Origin: Ruegeria arenilitoris
Lineage (GTDB): Bacteria > Pseudomonadota > Alphaproteobacteria > Rhodobacterales > Rhodobacteraceae
Direction: 5' to 3' (one strand)
Assembly: GCF_042675705.1 (NCBI RefSeq)
Contig: NZ_JBHTJJ010000001.1
Length of the DNA: 64,000 nt
Shown piece after piece: positions 1 through 7,809 of the stretch; position 1 is the first letter of the stretch, and each line of letters begins with the position of its first letter. The translations under genes and the position numbers were made by a program. Under the pieces are notes generated by a model that worked only from the letters and a program-made list of their open reading frames with translations, was not told the origin of the DNA and made no database searches.

Positions 1-1
1 C

Positions 2-364
2 GGGCTGCTGGCCACCGCGGTCCTGGCTCCAGTGCTTGCGATCGGGGCTCTGACAGGTCTTCCGGATCTGGCACTGACCCTGCCGCACGACAACGCTCAT
101 TGGTTGCTGTTGGCGATCGGTGTTCTGGGCACCGTGGCGCATCTGCTGATGACATGGGCGCTGCGGTTCGCGCCTTCGGCAACGCTGGCGCCGATGCAAT
201 ATCTGGAGATTCCGGTGGCGACGTTGATCGGCTGGCTCATCTTTCACGACCTGCCAAACGGCCCGGCGGCCTTGGGGATCGCCATCACGATAGCGGCCGG
301 GCTTTATGTCATCCTGCGCGAGCGGGCCAGCGCCCGGTCTGCTCCGACGCAAACGCCCGCATGA
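2..364 (+). CDS. EamA/DMT-family transporter, C-terminal fragment (5' end outside window)
   Basis: The reading frame is open from the first bases of the window, so the N-terminus lies upstream. About 120 residues remain, with roughly four hydrophobic segments separated by short polar turns. This fits the last half of a drug/metabolite transporter of the EamA type (inner-membrane exporter, ten membrane segments in full). The LAPMQYLEIPVATLIGWLIF stretch resembles the second EamA repeat, which usually contains a 'P...ALL.G...E' pattern. The substrate cannot be inferred. The 3' end overlaps the end of the converging thiN gene by about 56 bases. Confidence 0.75.
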   Translation, partial: GLLATAVLAPVLAIGALTGLPDLALTLPHDNAHWLLLAIGVLGTVAHLLMTWALRFAPSATLAPMQYLEIPVATLIGWLIFHDLPNGPAALGIAITIAAGLYVILRERASARSAPTQTPA

Positions 365-1016
365 CAGCATCAAGAGCATCGCGCGGCACCATGACCAACA
401 ACCCGGGTCGGTCGATCTCGAGGGTAACCTGAGCCAGCGCACGGTTCGATGTTCCGACCCGTCCGTCCGGCTCAAGTACCAGACCGTCGATCGGCCATTC
501 CAACCCCGAACTGCGCCCGGTTGCCCGCTGATATGGAAACAATGACACTGTGTCGCCCGGCGTGAGCGACAGGGATATCCTGGGCGGGGCGTGAAAGACC
601 ACTTCGCGTGCGCCCAGCAGGACGCAAGGCCTGTCTTGGTGGCAAACAAGGGTATTCAGTACCGCCAACTGGTGGTCCAGCCGACCTCCGAGGAACCCGA
701 CACCCAAGACCAGCGGCGCGCGGATATTGCGCAGGGCCTTGTCGAAATCGGTGCTGTCCTGTTCCCGGATCGGAAACAAACGGTCCTCTGGTATCCGTGC
801 AAGATAAGCGTGCGCCAACGAATCGAAGTCGCCGATCACCGCATCCGGAACGCGCCCCGAATCGATCAATGTGGCGGCTCCACCGTCCGCAGCAACAGCG
901 CCGTTGACGCGATTCAGCGCCAGATTCAGGTCATGGGGGCCGATTTCCCCTCCTCCGAACAGGGCAATTGGTCTTTTGGAATGAACAATTTCGCCATTTT
1001 TTCCAAGATTGACCAT
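309..1016 (-). CDS. thiN: thiamine pyrophosphokinase
   Basis: This enzyme would transfer pyrophosphate from ATP to thiamine to make thiamine diphosphate in the cytosol. Family motifs are visible: ADGGA near residue 43, GDFDS near 62-66, DSTDFDKAL near 84-92 and GGRLDHQL near 107-114, in the order expected for the TPK catalytic domain. A C-terminal beta-rich thiamine-binding region follows. At about 235 residues it has the usual bacterial length. I chose the ATG at 1016; a GTG at 1046 and an ATG at 1037 are also in frame, and no Shine-Dalgarno sequence decides between them. It converges on and overlaps the EamA fragment at its 3' end. Confidence 0.88.
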   Translation of the reverse strand: MVNLGKNGEIVHSKRPIALFGGGEIGPHDLNLALNRVNGAVAADGGAATLIDSGRVPDAVIGDFDSLAHAYLARIPEDRLFPIREQDSTDFDKALRNIRAPLVLGVGFLGGRLDHQLAVLNTLVCHQDRPCVLLGAREVVFHAPPRISLSLTPGDTVSLFPYQRATGRSSGLEWPIDGLVLEPDGRVGTSNRALAQVTLEIDRPGLLVMVPRDALDAVMRAFASEQTGRWPARAG

Positions 1017-1140
1017 TTTTCCCGCTTTTGGACACATTGAGACCACAAAATGATAGGTTCTTTAGAACAGGTTCGAGCTGACGAACGCGCCCAGCGTCGC
1101 GCGGGTTGGCTCTGTGTAGTTTGTAGAGGACGTGCGTCTG

Positions 1141-2895
1141 ATGGTACAGAACAACAAGGTATTGACCGTTTCCTACGGAACCTTCTCATGCACTTTGGAA
1201 GGCTTTGACGATTCCTTTGAGACGATGAAGGCGATTGCCGAATACTTCCGCGATCTTGCCGCAGATGACAGGTATTTCGGGTCCGAGCCTCCGCAACCAG
1301 ACGCAGAAATGTTGACCCGTATCGCTCAGCGTGACGCTTCGCGCCGTGTGGAAGCCAAGCAGAACGACACCGGACTGTTGCTGCGCGCCACGGACGAAGC
1401 CCATGATGCGGCCCCGCAACAACCCGCACCCGTGGCCAGCACTCCGGCGCCCGCCAGCCCTGACCTGAGCGTGGTCGACACGGCACCGGCGGCTGGTGCT
1501 GCCGCATTCTTTGCCGATGCCGAGCCGGTCGAATCTGCAGCCCCCCAGGGCGCCGACAGCATCGCCGCCAAGCTGCAGCGCATCCGCGCGGTCGTCTCGC
1601 ATAGTGACCAGACGCCCCCCGCCTACAGCGAAGACGAAGACAGCGGTTTTCTAGCCTCGCCCGAGCCCCAGATCGACGCCATCTCGGCCGCATTCGAAGC
1701 CGGAGCGCTCAGCCCCGACGATTTGGATGCAACCGAAGAGGTGACGCAGGAAGATGCTCCGGTAGAGGCCACACAACAGCCCACGGACCCGTTTGCCGAC
1801 CTTGCGGAGGAAGAAACTCAGGCCGCAGTCGAATTCGAAGCGGAAGAAGAATTCCCGGCAGCACCGGAAGTCGAAGCGGAGCCTGAAGTTGAAGCGGAGG
1901 CTGATGAAGCCGCCGAGGATGCTCAGGAAGTTGAAGCTGATCTGGAAGAGGTTGAGGAAGCCGCGGCGGAAGAAACAGCCTACGACGACCAGGCCGCCAG
2001 TGATGAAGAAGCCTCGTCCGAGATTCTCTTCGCGGATCTTGAAGAGGACACCGACTCGGAACCCGAGGCTGACGACATCCTCAACATTCTGGGTGACCAG
2101 CTCGAAGATGCCGATGAGGAAGTCTCTGAACTCGCGGAAGACGGCGTCCTGACTGCCGAAGACGAAGAGAGCATCCTGGGTGAGATCTCGGAAATCGAGG
2201 CGGAGATGGATGCGCGCTCGAAGCGCGACGCAAACAAGCCTCAGGACGTGGACTCGGACGTGTTGCGCCTGATGGAGAAGGCCGACGCCCAGATGGACGA
2301 CCCGGCCACTTCGGACAAGCGGGAGACTTATTCCCACCTGCGCACAGCTGTGGCAGCGACCGAAGCTGAAGGCGGCAAGGCCCGCGATGCGGATGAGGAC
2401 GAAAACCAGAAATATCGTGGAGACCTGGCCTCGGTCGTCAGCCCCCGTCGTCCGGAAATCCATGTCACCAGCATGCGCCCCGAGTCGGATACGGCCGCGC
2501 CGCTCAAGCTGGTGGCCGAGCAGCGCATCGATACGCAGGACGCGGACGCCGGTCCGGTCACCCCGCGCCGCGTGACCGCAGCACAAGACGACGACGCATC
2601 CGAAGAAGGCGGCTTTGCCCATTTCGCTCAGGAGCAGGGCGCACAATCCCTGCCCGACCTGCTGGAGGCGGCCGCGGCCTACCTGTCTTTCATCGAAGGT
2701 CAGGAGCAGTTCTCGCGTCCGCAGCTGATGAACAAGGTGCGTTCACTCAAGCAGGATGAGTTCAACCGAGAAGAAAGCTTGCGCTCGTTCGGCCAGCTTC
2801 TGCGCGATGGAAAGATCGAAAAAGCCGGCGGAGGGCGCTTTGCCGCCTCGAACCAGATCGGCTTCCGCCCCGACGACAAGCGCGCCGCGGGCTGA
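1141..2895 (+). CDS. large acidic low-complexity protein, conserved ends, function unknown
   Basis: This protein of 584 residues has no recognised catalytic domain. Residues 1-45 are a compact non-acidic start (VLTVSYGTFSCTLEGF). Residues 90-380 are dominated by Glu, Asp and Ala with repeated EAE/EVE units and are probably disordered. The C-terminal 80 residues (PDLLEAAAAYLSFIEGQEQF onward) look folded and helical. No signal peptide is visible, so it is probably cytosolic. I preferred the ATG at 1141 because AGAGGA at 1125-1130 is well spaced from it; the GTG at 1132 is too close. I recall similar architectures in other Rhodobacterales, usually annotated as hypothetical. A strong terminator follows directly. 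Confidence 0.8.
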   Translation: MVQNNKVLTVSYGTFSCTLEGFDDSFETMKAIAEYFRDLAADDRYFGSEPPQPDAEMLTRIAQRDASRRVEAKQNDTGLLLRATDEAHDAAPQQPAPVASTPAPASPDLSVVDTAPAAGAAAFFADAEPVESAAPQGADSIAAKLQRIRAVVSHSDQTPPAYSEDEDSGFLASPEPQIDAISAAFEAGALSPDDLDATEEVTQEDAPVEATQQPTDPFADLAEEETQAAVEFEAEEEFPAAPEVEAEPEVEAEADEAAEDAQEVEADLEEVEEAAAEETAYDDQAASDEEASSEILFADLEEDTDSEPEADDILNILGDQLEDADEEVSELAEDGVLTAEDEESILGEISEIEAEMDARSKRDANKPQDVDSDVLRLMEKADAQMDDPATSDKRETYSHLRTAVAATEAEGGKARDADEDENQKYRGDLASVVSPRRPEIHVTSMRPESDTAAPLKLVAEQRIDTQDADAGPVTPRRVTAAQDDDASEEGGFAHFAQEQGAQSLPDLLEAAAAYLSFIEGQEQFSRPQLMNKVRSLKQDEFNREESLRSFGQLLRDGKIEKAGGGRFAASNQIGFRPDDKRAAG

Positions 2896-2920
2896 CAAGA
2901 CCCCCCAACTGCCCAAGACA

Positions 2921-2947
2921 GGCCGGAGATCCTCTCCGGCCTTTTTT
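2921..2947 (+). terminator. Rho-independent terminator after the acidic protein gene
   Basis: A perfect GGCCGGAG/CTCCGGCC stem with a short loop (2921-2941) is followed by six T residues. It lies 26 bases after the stop codon and ends transcription on the plus strand before the converging outer-membrane protein gene. Confidence 0.9.
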
Positions 2948-2964
2948 GCATTTTGCGTGAAAGC

Positions 2965-3678
2965 TCAGAACTTGAACGCCAACGCCACGTACGGGCCGGT
3001 CAGTATAAGGTCGACAACGTTGCGGCCGTCCTCAAAATCAACGCTCAGATGACGGTAGCCGGCTGCAACATCGATGGTCTCGGTCCAGCTCCAATTGGCT
3101 TGAACGATGGCTTCCCACTGGAATTTCGACCCATAGCCAAAACCACCGATGTTGCCCATGGCCGCAAGTTTCCACCGCTCATTCAGCGCACGAGAGTATC
3201 GCGCCCCGACGATTGGATCTGTCCAGCTTTGGTCAGTGCTTGCCGTGAAACCGGCCACGGTTGTCGACAGATCAAGATCCCAATGGCGCAGCCCGCCCAG
3301 CACCTCAATCCGGGACTGGCTGTCCTCTGCCACCGCGTAGCTGCCCGCAAGCGAGGTCATGATCCCGTCCAGCTCCCAGCTCGCGGCGTTGCTGAATGGT
3401 CCGATAGAAACGGTGTCGCCCAGATTCAGATAGTTGAACTCGCCTCCGATCGACCAACGCCCTTTCCGGGCCTCGCCCGCGATCAGGAAAGCACTGTTTA
3501 GAATGTCGAAGATGGATTTGCTGCCATCAACCGGAGGGTTCGGCCCAATGTCCAGAGAAGTTCTGAAATCCGGCCCCCAGAGATAAGGGGCAATGACGAA
3601 CTCCCAATCATCAGCCCAGACAGCACCCGAACTCAGGGTTGAGAGACTGGTCAATGTGACCAAAACAGCATTTTTCAT
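2965..3678 (-). CDS. outer-membrane beta-barrel protein
   Basis: The 237-residue product begins with a Sec signal peptide (hydrophobic core, then AVWA-DDWE near residue 23). The rest alternates short amphipathic beta strands with turns and ends in phenylalanine (VALAFKF), as outer-membrane barrels recognised by BamA do. Content is rich in Trp, Tyr and Gly with no Cys. The length suits an eight-stranded barrel. The ATG at 3678 was chosen over an in-frame TTG one codon upstream. The specific role (porin or adhesin-like) is unknown. It is monocistronic, facing the terminator of the preceding gene. Confidence 0.8.
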   Translation of the reverse strand: MKNAVLVTLTSLSTLSSGAVWADDWEFVIAPYLWGPDFRTSLDIGPNPPVDGSKSIFDILNSAFLIAGEARKGRWSIGGEFNYLNLGDTVSIGPFSNAASWELDGIMTSLAGSYAVAEDSQSRIEVLGGLRHWDLDLSTTVAGFTASTDQSWTDPIVGARYSRALNERWKLAAMGNIGGFGYGSKFQWEAIVQANWSWTETIDVAAGYRHLSVDFEDGRNVVDLILTGPYVALAFKF

Positions 3679-3764
3679 CAAGGATCCACCTGCCGACTTG
3701 TGCTTACCAAAACTGTTTTTCGGACAAGCCTGTCACGTCGGCAGGTTTCTTACAACGGTCTGGC

Positions 3765-4007
3765 CTACTGCTGATCCTGATCCGGGTCTTCTTTGCCAAC
3801 GCCACGAAACACAAATTTGAATGGCAGCGCCCACAGAACACCCAAAACCACATAGACCAGCAGTTCGACCAGGATCGATGGTCGGTCCAGCCAGTTCACG
3901 ATGGTGACCACTGCTACAATGTACAGCGGCAGCCCCACCAGCAACAGAACCAGCGACCACCGTCTGCGAGCCTTGTAGCTGAGGCCGGGTTTGTCCGCGC
4001 CTGCCAT
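3765..4007 (-). CDS. DUF2842 small membrane protein
   Basis: This 80-residue protein has a positively charged start (SYKARRRW) and two predicted membrane helices around residues 17-37 and 45-65. It ends in an acidic, Gln/Asp-rich tail. Size, order and the YKARRRWSL start match the alphaproteobacterial DUF2842 family, whose function is unknown. Its ATG overlaps the purA stop codon by one base (TGATG), so it is probably translated with purA. Confidence 0.75.
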   Translation of the reverse strand: MAGADKPGLSYKARRRWSLVLLLVGLPLYIVAVVTIVNWLDRPSILVELLVYVVLGVLWALPFKFVFRGVGKEDPDQDQQ

Positions 4008-5302
4008 CAGTCGGCAAACGGGTCGGTCACCAGGATGGTGTCGTCCCGCTCCGGGCTGGTAGACAGCAGCGCCACCGGGCATTCGATCAGTTCTTCCACC
4101 CGGCGGACATATTTGATGGCGTTTGCCGGCAAGTCTGCCCAGCTGCGCGCGCCCTCGGTGGACTCGCTCCAGCCCGGCATTTCTTCATAGATCGGTGTGC
4201 ACCGCGCCTGCTGATCCGCAGCCGTGGGCAAATAGTCCAAACGCTTGCCGTCCAGTTCGTAAGCGACACAGATTTTCAGCGTCTCGAACCCGTCCAGAAC
4301 ATCGAGCTTGGTCAGGGAAATTCCGTTGACGCCGCTTGTGGCGCAGGTTTGCCGCACGAGGCAGGCGTCGAACCAGCCGCAGCGCCGCTTGCGGCCTGTC
4401 GTGGTGCCGAATTCATGTCCGCGCTCTCCCAGTCGCTGTCCGTCGGCGTCGTGCAGTTCGGTCGGGAACGGGCCTTCGCCAACACGAGTAGTGTAGGCCT
4501 TCACGATACCCAGAACGAAGTCGATCGACCCCGGACCGATCCCCACGCCCGTCGCCGCCTGCCCTGCAATCACATTCGAAGAGGTCACAAACGGATACGT
4601 GCCGAAATCGATATCCAGCAAGGCACCCTGAGCGCCTTCGAACAGGATGCGCTTGCCCGCTTTGCGCTTTTCGTTCAGCACCTTCCAGACGGGAGCCGCA
4701 AAAGGCAGGATCTGCGGAGCGATTTCCTTCAATTGGGCGATCAATGCGTCACGATCCACGGCATCGATACCCAAACCCTTGCGCAGCGGGTCGTGGTGCT
4801 GCAACGCCCTATCGACCCGAGCCTCGAGAGTCGCCTCATCCGCCAGATCGGCCACACGCACCGAGCGGCGACCGACCTTGTCTTCATAGGCCGGGCCGAT
4901 CCCGCGTCCGGTCGTGCCAATCTTGGTGCCCTTGCTCGCTGCTTCCTCGCGTGCGCGGTCCAGCTCGCCGTGGATCGGTAGGATCAAGGGTGTGTTTTCG
5001 GCGATCATCAGCGTTTCAGGCGTAATCTCGACGCCTTGCGCACGGATCGTTTCGATCTCTCTCAGCAGATGCCAGGGATCCAGGACAACGCCGTTGCCGA
5101 TCACGCTCAGCTTGCCACCACGCACCACACCAGACGGCAGTGCATGCAGCTTGTAGACCTCGCCATCGATGACCAGCGTATGCCCGGCGTTGTGCCCGCC
5201 CTGAAAACGCGCGATCACGTCTGCCCGCTCGCTGAGCCAGTCGACGATCTTGCCTTTTCCTTCGTCACCCCATTGGGCGCCGACAACAACCACATTGGCC
5301 AT
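4007..5302 (-). CDS. purA: adenylosuccinate synthase
   Basis: This cytosolic enzyme joins IMP and aspartate using GTP, the first committed step to AMP. The 431-residue length is standard. The N-terminal VVVGAQWGDEGKGK loop, the GGHNAGHT motif, the TGRGIGPAYEDK segment and the GRKRRCGWFD motif near the C-terminal third are all present, so the GTP, IMP and aspartate sites look intact. DUF2842 follows with a one-base overlap. The 219 bases upstream (5303-5521) lie between it and the nitrile hydratase genes and should hold its promoter; I recognise no operator there. Confidence 0.97.
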   Translation of the reverse strand: MANVVVVGAQWGDEGKGKIVDWLSERADVIARFQGGHNAGHTLVIDGEVYKLHALPSGVVRGGKLSVIGNGVVLDPWHLLREIETIRAQGVEITPETLMIAENTPLILPIHGELDRAREEAASKGTKIGTTGRGIGPAYEDKVGRRSVRVADLADEATLEARVDRALQHHDPLRKGLGIDAVDRDALIAQLKEIAPQILPFAAPVWKVLNEKRKAGKRILFEGAQGALLDIDFGTYPFVTSSNVIAGQAATGVGIGPGSIDFVLGIVKAYTTRVGEGPFPTELHDADGQRLGERGHEFGTTTGRKRRCGWFDACLVRQTCATSGVNGISLTKLDVLDGFETLKICVAYELDGKRLDYLPTAADQQARCTPIYEEMPGWSESTEGARSWADLPANAIKYVRRVEELIECPVALLSTSPERDDTILVTDPFAD

Positions 5303-5521
5303 ATCCGGTCCTTTTTGCGCTGAATTACCAAACCCGGCTCATATAGCGGGGCGCAGGCAACAGGGAAACCGGTAATTCGCCGCAGCCACCAATCGCGCCG
5401 ACGCGCAATGCTGTTGTCGGGGATCATGGCCACCGGATGGAGTCCGCGCCGTTGTTCATCTGACCCAGAAGATACCGGGATAACCCCCCGGAACGGGCAG
5501 CAACTGCAAAGTCACCCGGGG

Positions 5522-5848
5522 TTAAAGGCGTACCGGCATTCCGTGAGGCGTCTTTAGATACGCCTCCTCCCAAGCTGCGCGCATTTCGTGGACTTCTTCG
5601 GGCAATGCCGTTTCCTGCTCTGCCAAAACCGACTCGAGCGTTTCGAGCCAGGCCAGGAAATAGTCATCGCCCCCGTCCAGCTCGCGGTTCAGCCCGTGGC
5701 GCCGCAAAGTCTCGGAGAACCGGGCGGCCCAATCGGTCCAGGAAATCCGGCCGGCCTCGTTCAACGCCACCGTCACCGCAAACACCTGAGCGTGCCAGGG
5801 GTTCTCAAAAACCGGACTTGGGGCATTGTGATCGAGACAGATGCTCAT
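5522..5848 (-). CDS. nitrile hydratase accessory (activator) protein
   Basis: The 108-residue product resembles the small activators (P14K/NhlE type) encoded after Co-type nitrile hydratases. These are themselves related to the N-terminal part of the beta subunit; the shared pattern PVFENPWHAQVFAVTVALNE is visible here, matching PVFAEDWHARALAVTLA in the adjacent beta subunit. In known systems the activator binds the alpha subunit, loads cobalt and swaps the metal-loaded alpha subunit into the enzyme. Its ATG overlaps the beta-subunit stop by four bases. It is the last gene of the operon. Confidence 0.85.
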   Translation of the reverse strand: MSICLDHNAPSPVFENPWHAQVFAVTVALNEAGRISWTDWAARFSETLRRHGLNRELDGGDDYFLAWLETLESVLAEQETALPEEVHEMRAAWEEAYLKTPHGMPVRL

Positions 5849-6522
5849 GCGGGTTCCAGATAGCTTTGCCAGAGATCCAGAATCACCTCGTCATCCGGGT
5901 GTTCGGGATCGGCCCACAGTTCCGACGCGGGAAAAGCAACGGCATAAAGCGGCTCGGGCGCTTCACCCAGGCCATGCGCGCTGGAGTCCGGCAAAACATG
6001 TGTGCCGTGAAACCGCAAAATTCGTCCGGTCGCGCCCGCTCCGTAAGCGGGCAGCCGCGTGTGTCCCCCTTCAACAAGACGATTGGCAGAAGGGCGCAGC
6101 GTGCGAACGGTCTGGCCGACCTCAAAAGCGACAGGGGTATTCGACGGGCGATCGGCCGGTCCACCTTTGGCAAGAACTCTGGCCACCGCATCTGCCGGAA
6201 GCTTTCGCGGAGCAAGCGGATGTGGCTCGTCAACGCCCTGCCCGCGCAGATCCTCGATCCGCAGAACTCCGGTCTCGACCAAAAGGTCGGCCAGGGCGGA
6301 AATCCATTTCTCGTAATAGCTGAACCGGGCATAGTCCTTGGGGGACAGCCTTTCCCGCGCATGGCGCGACGTGTCGATGTTCCATTGGCCCAACGCGCCG
6401 GCAGCCAGTGTCACGGCAAGGGCCCGCGCGTGCCAGTCTTCGGCAAAAACCGGCGCGTCCTCAGGCTCGGGGCGCACCGGCCCGTCGCCGAACCGCCCGC
6501 CCATGTCGTGGACACGGGTCAT
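5845..6522 (-). CDS. nthB: nitrile hydratase beta subunit
   Basis: This is the partner of the metal-carrying alpha subunit in the enzyme that hydrates nitriles to amides. The 225-residue sequence opens with the MTRVHDMGGRFGDGPV signature of the beta family. It contains the YYEKWISALADLLVE helix and ends in an SH3-like barrel (GQTVRT through EVILDLWQSYLEP). It overlaps the alpha stop and the activator start by four bases each, so the three genes form one coupled operon with the standard Co-type order alpha-beta-activator. Confidence 0.92.
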   Translation of the reverse strand: MTRVHDMGGRFGDGPVRPEPEDAPVFAEDWHARALAVTLAAGALGQWNIDTSRHARERLSPKDYARFSYYEKWISALADLLVETGVLRIEDLRGQGVDEPHPLAPRKLPADAVARVLAKGGPADRPSNTPVAFEVGQTVRTLRPSANRLVEGGHTRLPAYGAGATGRILRFHGTHVLPDSSAHGLGEAPEPLYAVAFPASELWADPEHPDDEVILDLWQSYLEPA

Positions 6523-7133
6523 GCTGGCACCTTCGGCAAACCCGTACCGATCATACTGTCGCGCGTGACCAGCGCGGCGAGGTCCTCTTCGCTCAGATCG
6601 TCAGTGCCTTCCGGGCGCATGGGCAAAACCAGACACCGTATTTCGGCGGTCGAATCCCAGACACGAACTGCGGTACCTTCGGGCAGTTCAACTCCGAACT
6701 CAGCCAGGACGCGGCGCGGCTCGCGCACGGCACGGGCGCGGTACGCGTCAGATTTGTACCAGCCCGGGGGGATACCCAACAGCGGCCATGGGTAACAGCT
6801 GCACAAGGTGCAAACGACCATGTTGTGCGTCTGGGGAGTATTCTCGACCACGACCATATGTTCGCCTTGCCGGCCATAAAACCCCATCTCAGAGAGCACA
6901 GGCGTGGCATCGTCCAGCAGGGCGCGTTTGAACTCCGGGTCAGACCAGGCTTTGGCGACAACCTTCGCACCGTTCTGCGGACCGATCCGGTTCTGATAGG
7001 TGTCGATGATCTCGTCCAGAGCGGCCGGGTCGATCAAACCCTTGCGGGTCAGGATCGTCTCAAGCGCTTTGACGCGCAAAGCGGGGTCCGGGGGCAGCAA
7101 CGCGTGCGGGTGGTCGTGATAGTCATGTGGCAT
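6519..7133 (-). CDS. nthA: nitrile hydratase alpha subunit, cobalt type
   Basis: The 204-residue product holds the metal claw VCTLCSC at residues 107-113. Threonine after the first cysteine is the hallmark of cobalt-type enzymes (serine marks the iron type); the second and third cysteines become sulfinic and sulfenic acids in characterised enzymes. YPWPLLG follows as usual. A His-rich start (MPHDYHDHPHALLPP) is also typical of the Co class. I chose the ATG at 7133; a longer open frame upstream has no family similarity. It is the first gene of the operon, so the promoter should lie in 7134-7283, shared divergently with secG. Roseobacters may use such enzymes on plant- or algal-derived nitriles such as indole-acetonitrile, but the substrate here is unknown. 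Confidence 0.93.
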   Translation of the reverse strand: MPHDYHDHPHALLPPDPALRVKALETILTRKGLIDPAALDEIIDTYQNRIGPQNGAKVVAKAWSDPEFKRALLDDATPVLSEMGFYGRQGEHMVVVENTPQTHNMVVCTLCSCYPWPLLGIPPGWYKSDAYRARAVREPRRVLAEFGVELPEGTAVRVWDSTAEIRCLVLPMRPEGTDDLSEEDLAALVTRDSMIGTGLPKVPA

Positions 7134-7283
7134 GGCCGCAGCCTGAGCCAGGCACCGCCGTGTGTCCAGCCCCATTTGGCCTGTTCGGCACAATCCCCGG
7201 CGGTGATGGCAACTCGTGGCTTGCCCCCGGCCTCAAACTTGCTTAAGTACCCGGCGATACACGCCACGCCGCACAGGAACACC

Positions 7284-7649
7284 ATGGAAAACGTCGTTCT
7301 CATCATCCACCTTCTTTTGGCTTTGGGCCTGATCGCCGTTGTTCTGCTGCAGCGGTCCGAAGGCGGTGGCCTGGGCATGGGTGGCGGCGGCGGTGGCGCC
7401 ATTGCAGGACGTTCTGCAACGACGGCACTGGCGAAGGTGACTTGGATCCTTGCAGCCTGCTTCATCGTTACCTCGATCACGCTGACGATTCTTGCCGCAG
7501 AAAAATCGGCTGGAAGCTCGGTCATCGACCGGCTTGGCGTTCCGGCTCAGGACGCGACCGAGGAGAGCACACCTGCTGTTCCCTCGGCCGAGGACCTGCT
7601 GCCGCCGGCGCAGGGCGACAACGCGCCGCTGATCCCACAGGCCGACTGA
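7284..7649 (+). CDS. secG: preprotein translocase subunit SecG
   Basis: This small inner-membrane subunit of the SecYEG channel is recognised by two hydrophobic helices (residues 3-20 and 48-68) flanking the LLQRSEGGGLGMGGGGGG cytoplasmic loop, a SecG signature. The C-terminal extension (residues 75-121) is acidic and Pro/Ala-rich, common in alphaproteobacteria. The total of 121 residues is normal. The ATG at 7284 gives the canonical MENVVLIIHL start. It is followed by a hairpin terminator and then pyrG, the usual Rhodobacterales neighbour. Confidence 0.95.
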   Translation: MENVVLIIHLLLALGLIAVVLLQRSEGGGLGMGGGGGGAIAGRSATTALAKVTWILAACFIVTSITLTILAAEKSAGSSVIDRLGVPAQDATEESTPAVPSAEDLLPPAQGDNAPLIPQAD

Positions 7650-7672
7650 TCCACAAAACCTAGAAATCAGAA

Positions 7673-7710
7673 AGAGAACCACAACAGCATCTTGCGGTTC
7701 TCTTGCGCTT
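7673..7710 (+). terminator. probable terminator after secG
   Basis: AGAGAACC (7673-7680) pairs perfectly with GGTTCTCT (7696-7703) across a 15-base loop, and TGCGCTTTTTG follows. The stem is AT-richer than usual, so its efficiency is uncertain. It sits between secG and pyrG. Confidence 0.5.
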
Positions 7711-7809
7711 TTTGCGCGAATCCTTTATACGTGAAGTCCCGTGATGCTGCGGTTTTTTCGAACCGCCGGGCAGTTGATGTTGACGTCTCACGGGGGCAGC
7801 CGAAGAAAC

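Noticed and set aside
1800..2200. repetitive stretch considered as a CRISPR array or tandem repeat
   Set aside because: The repeats are irregular GAA/GAG codons inside a coding frame with no constant unit or spacer.
1651..2646. 331-codon Phe/Leu/Arg-rich frame antisense to the acidic protein gene
   Set aside because: It is the reverse of the GAA/GAG repeats and has no plausible fold.
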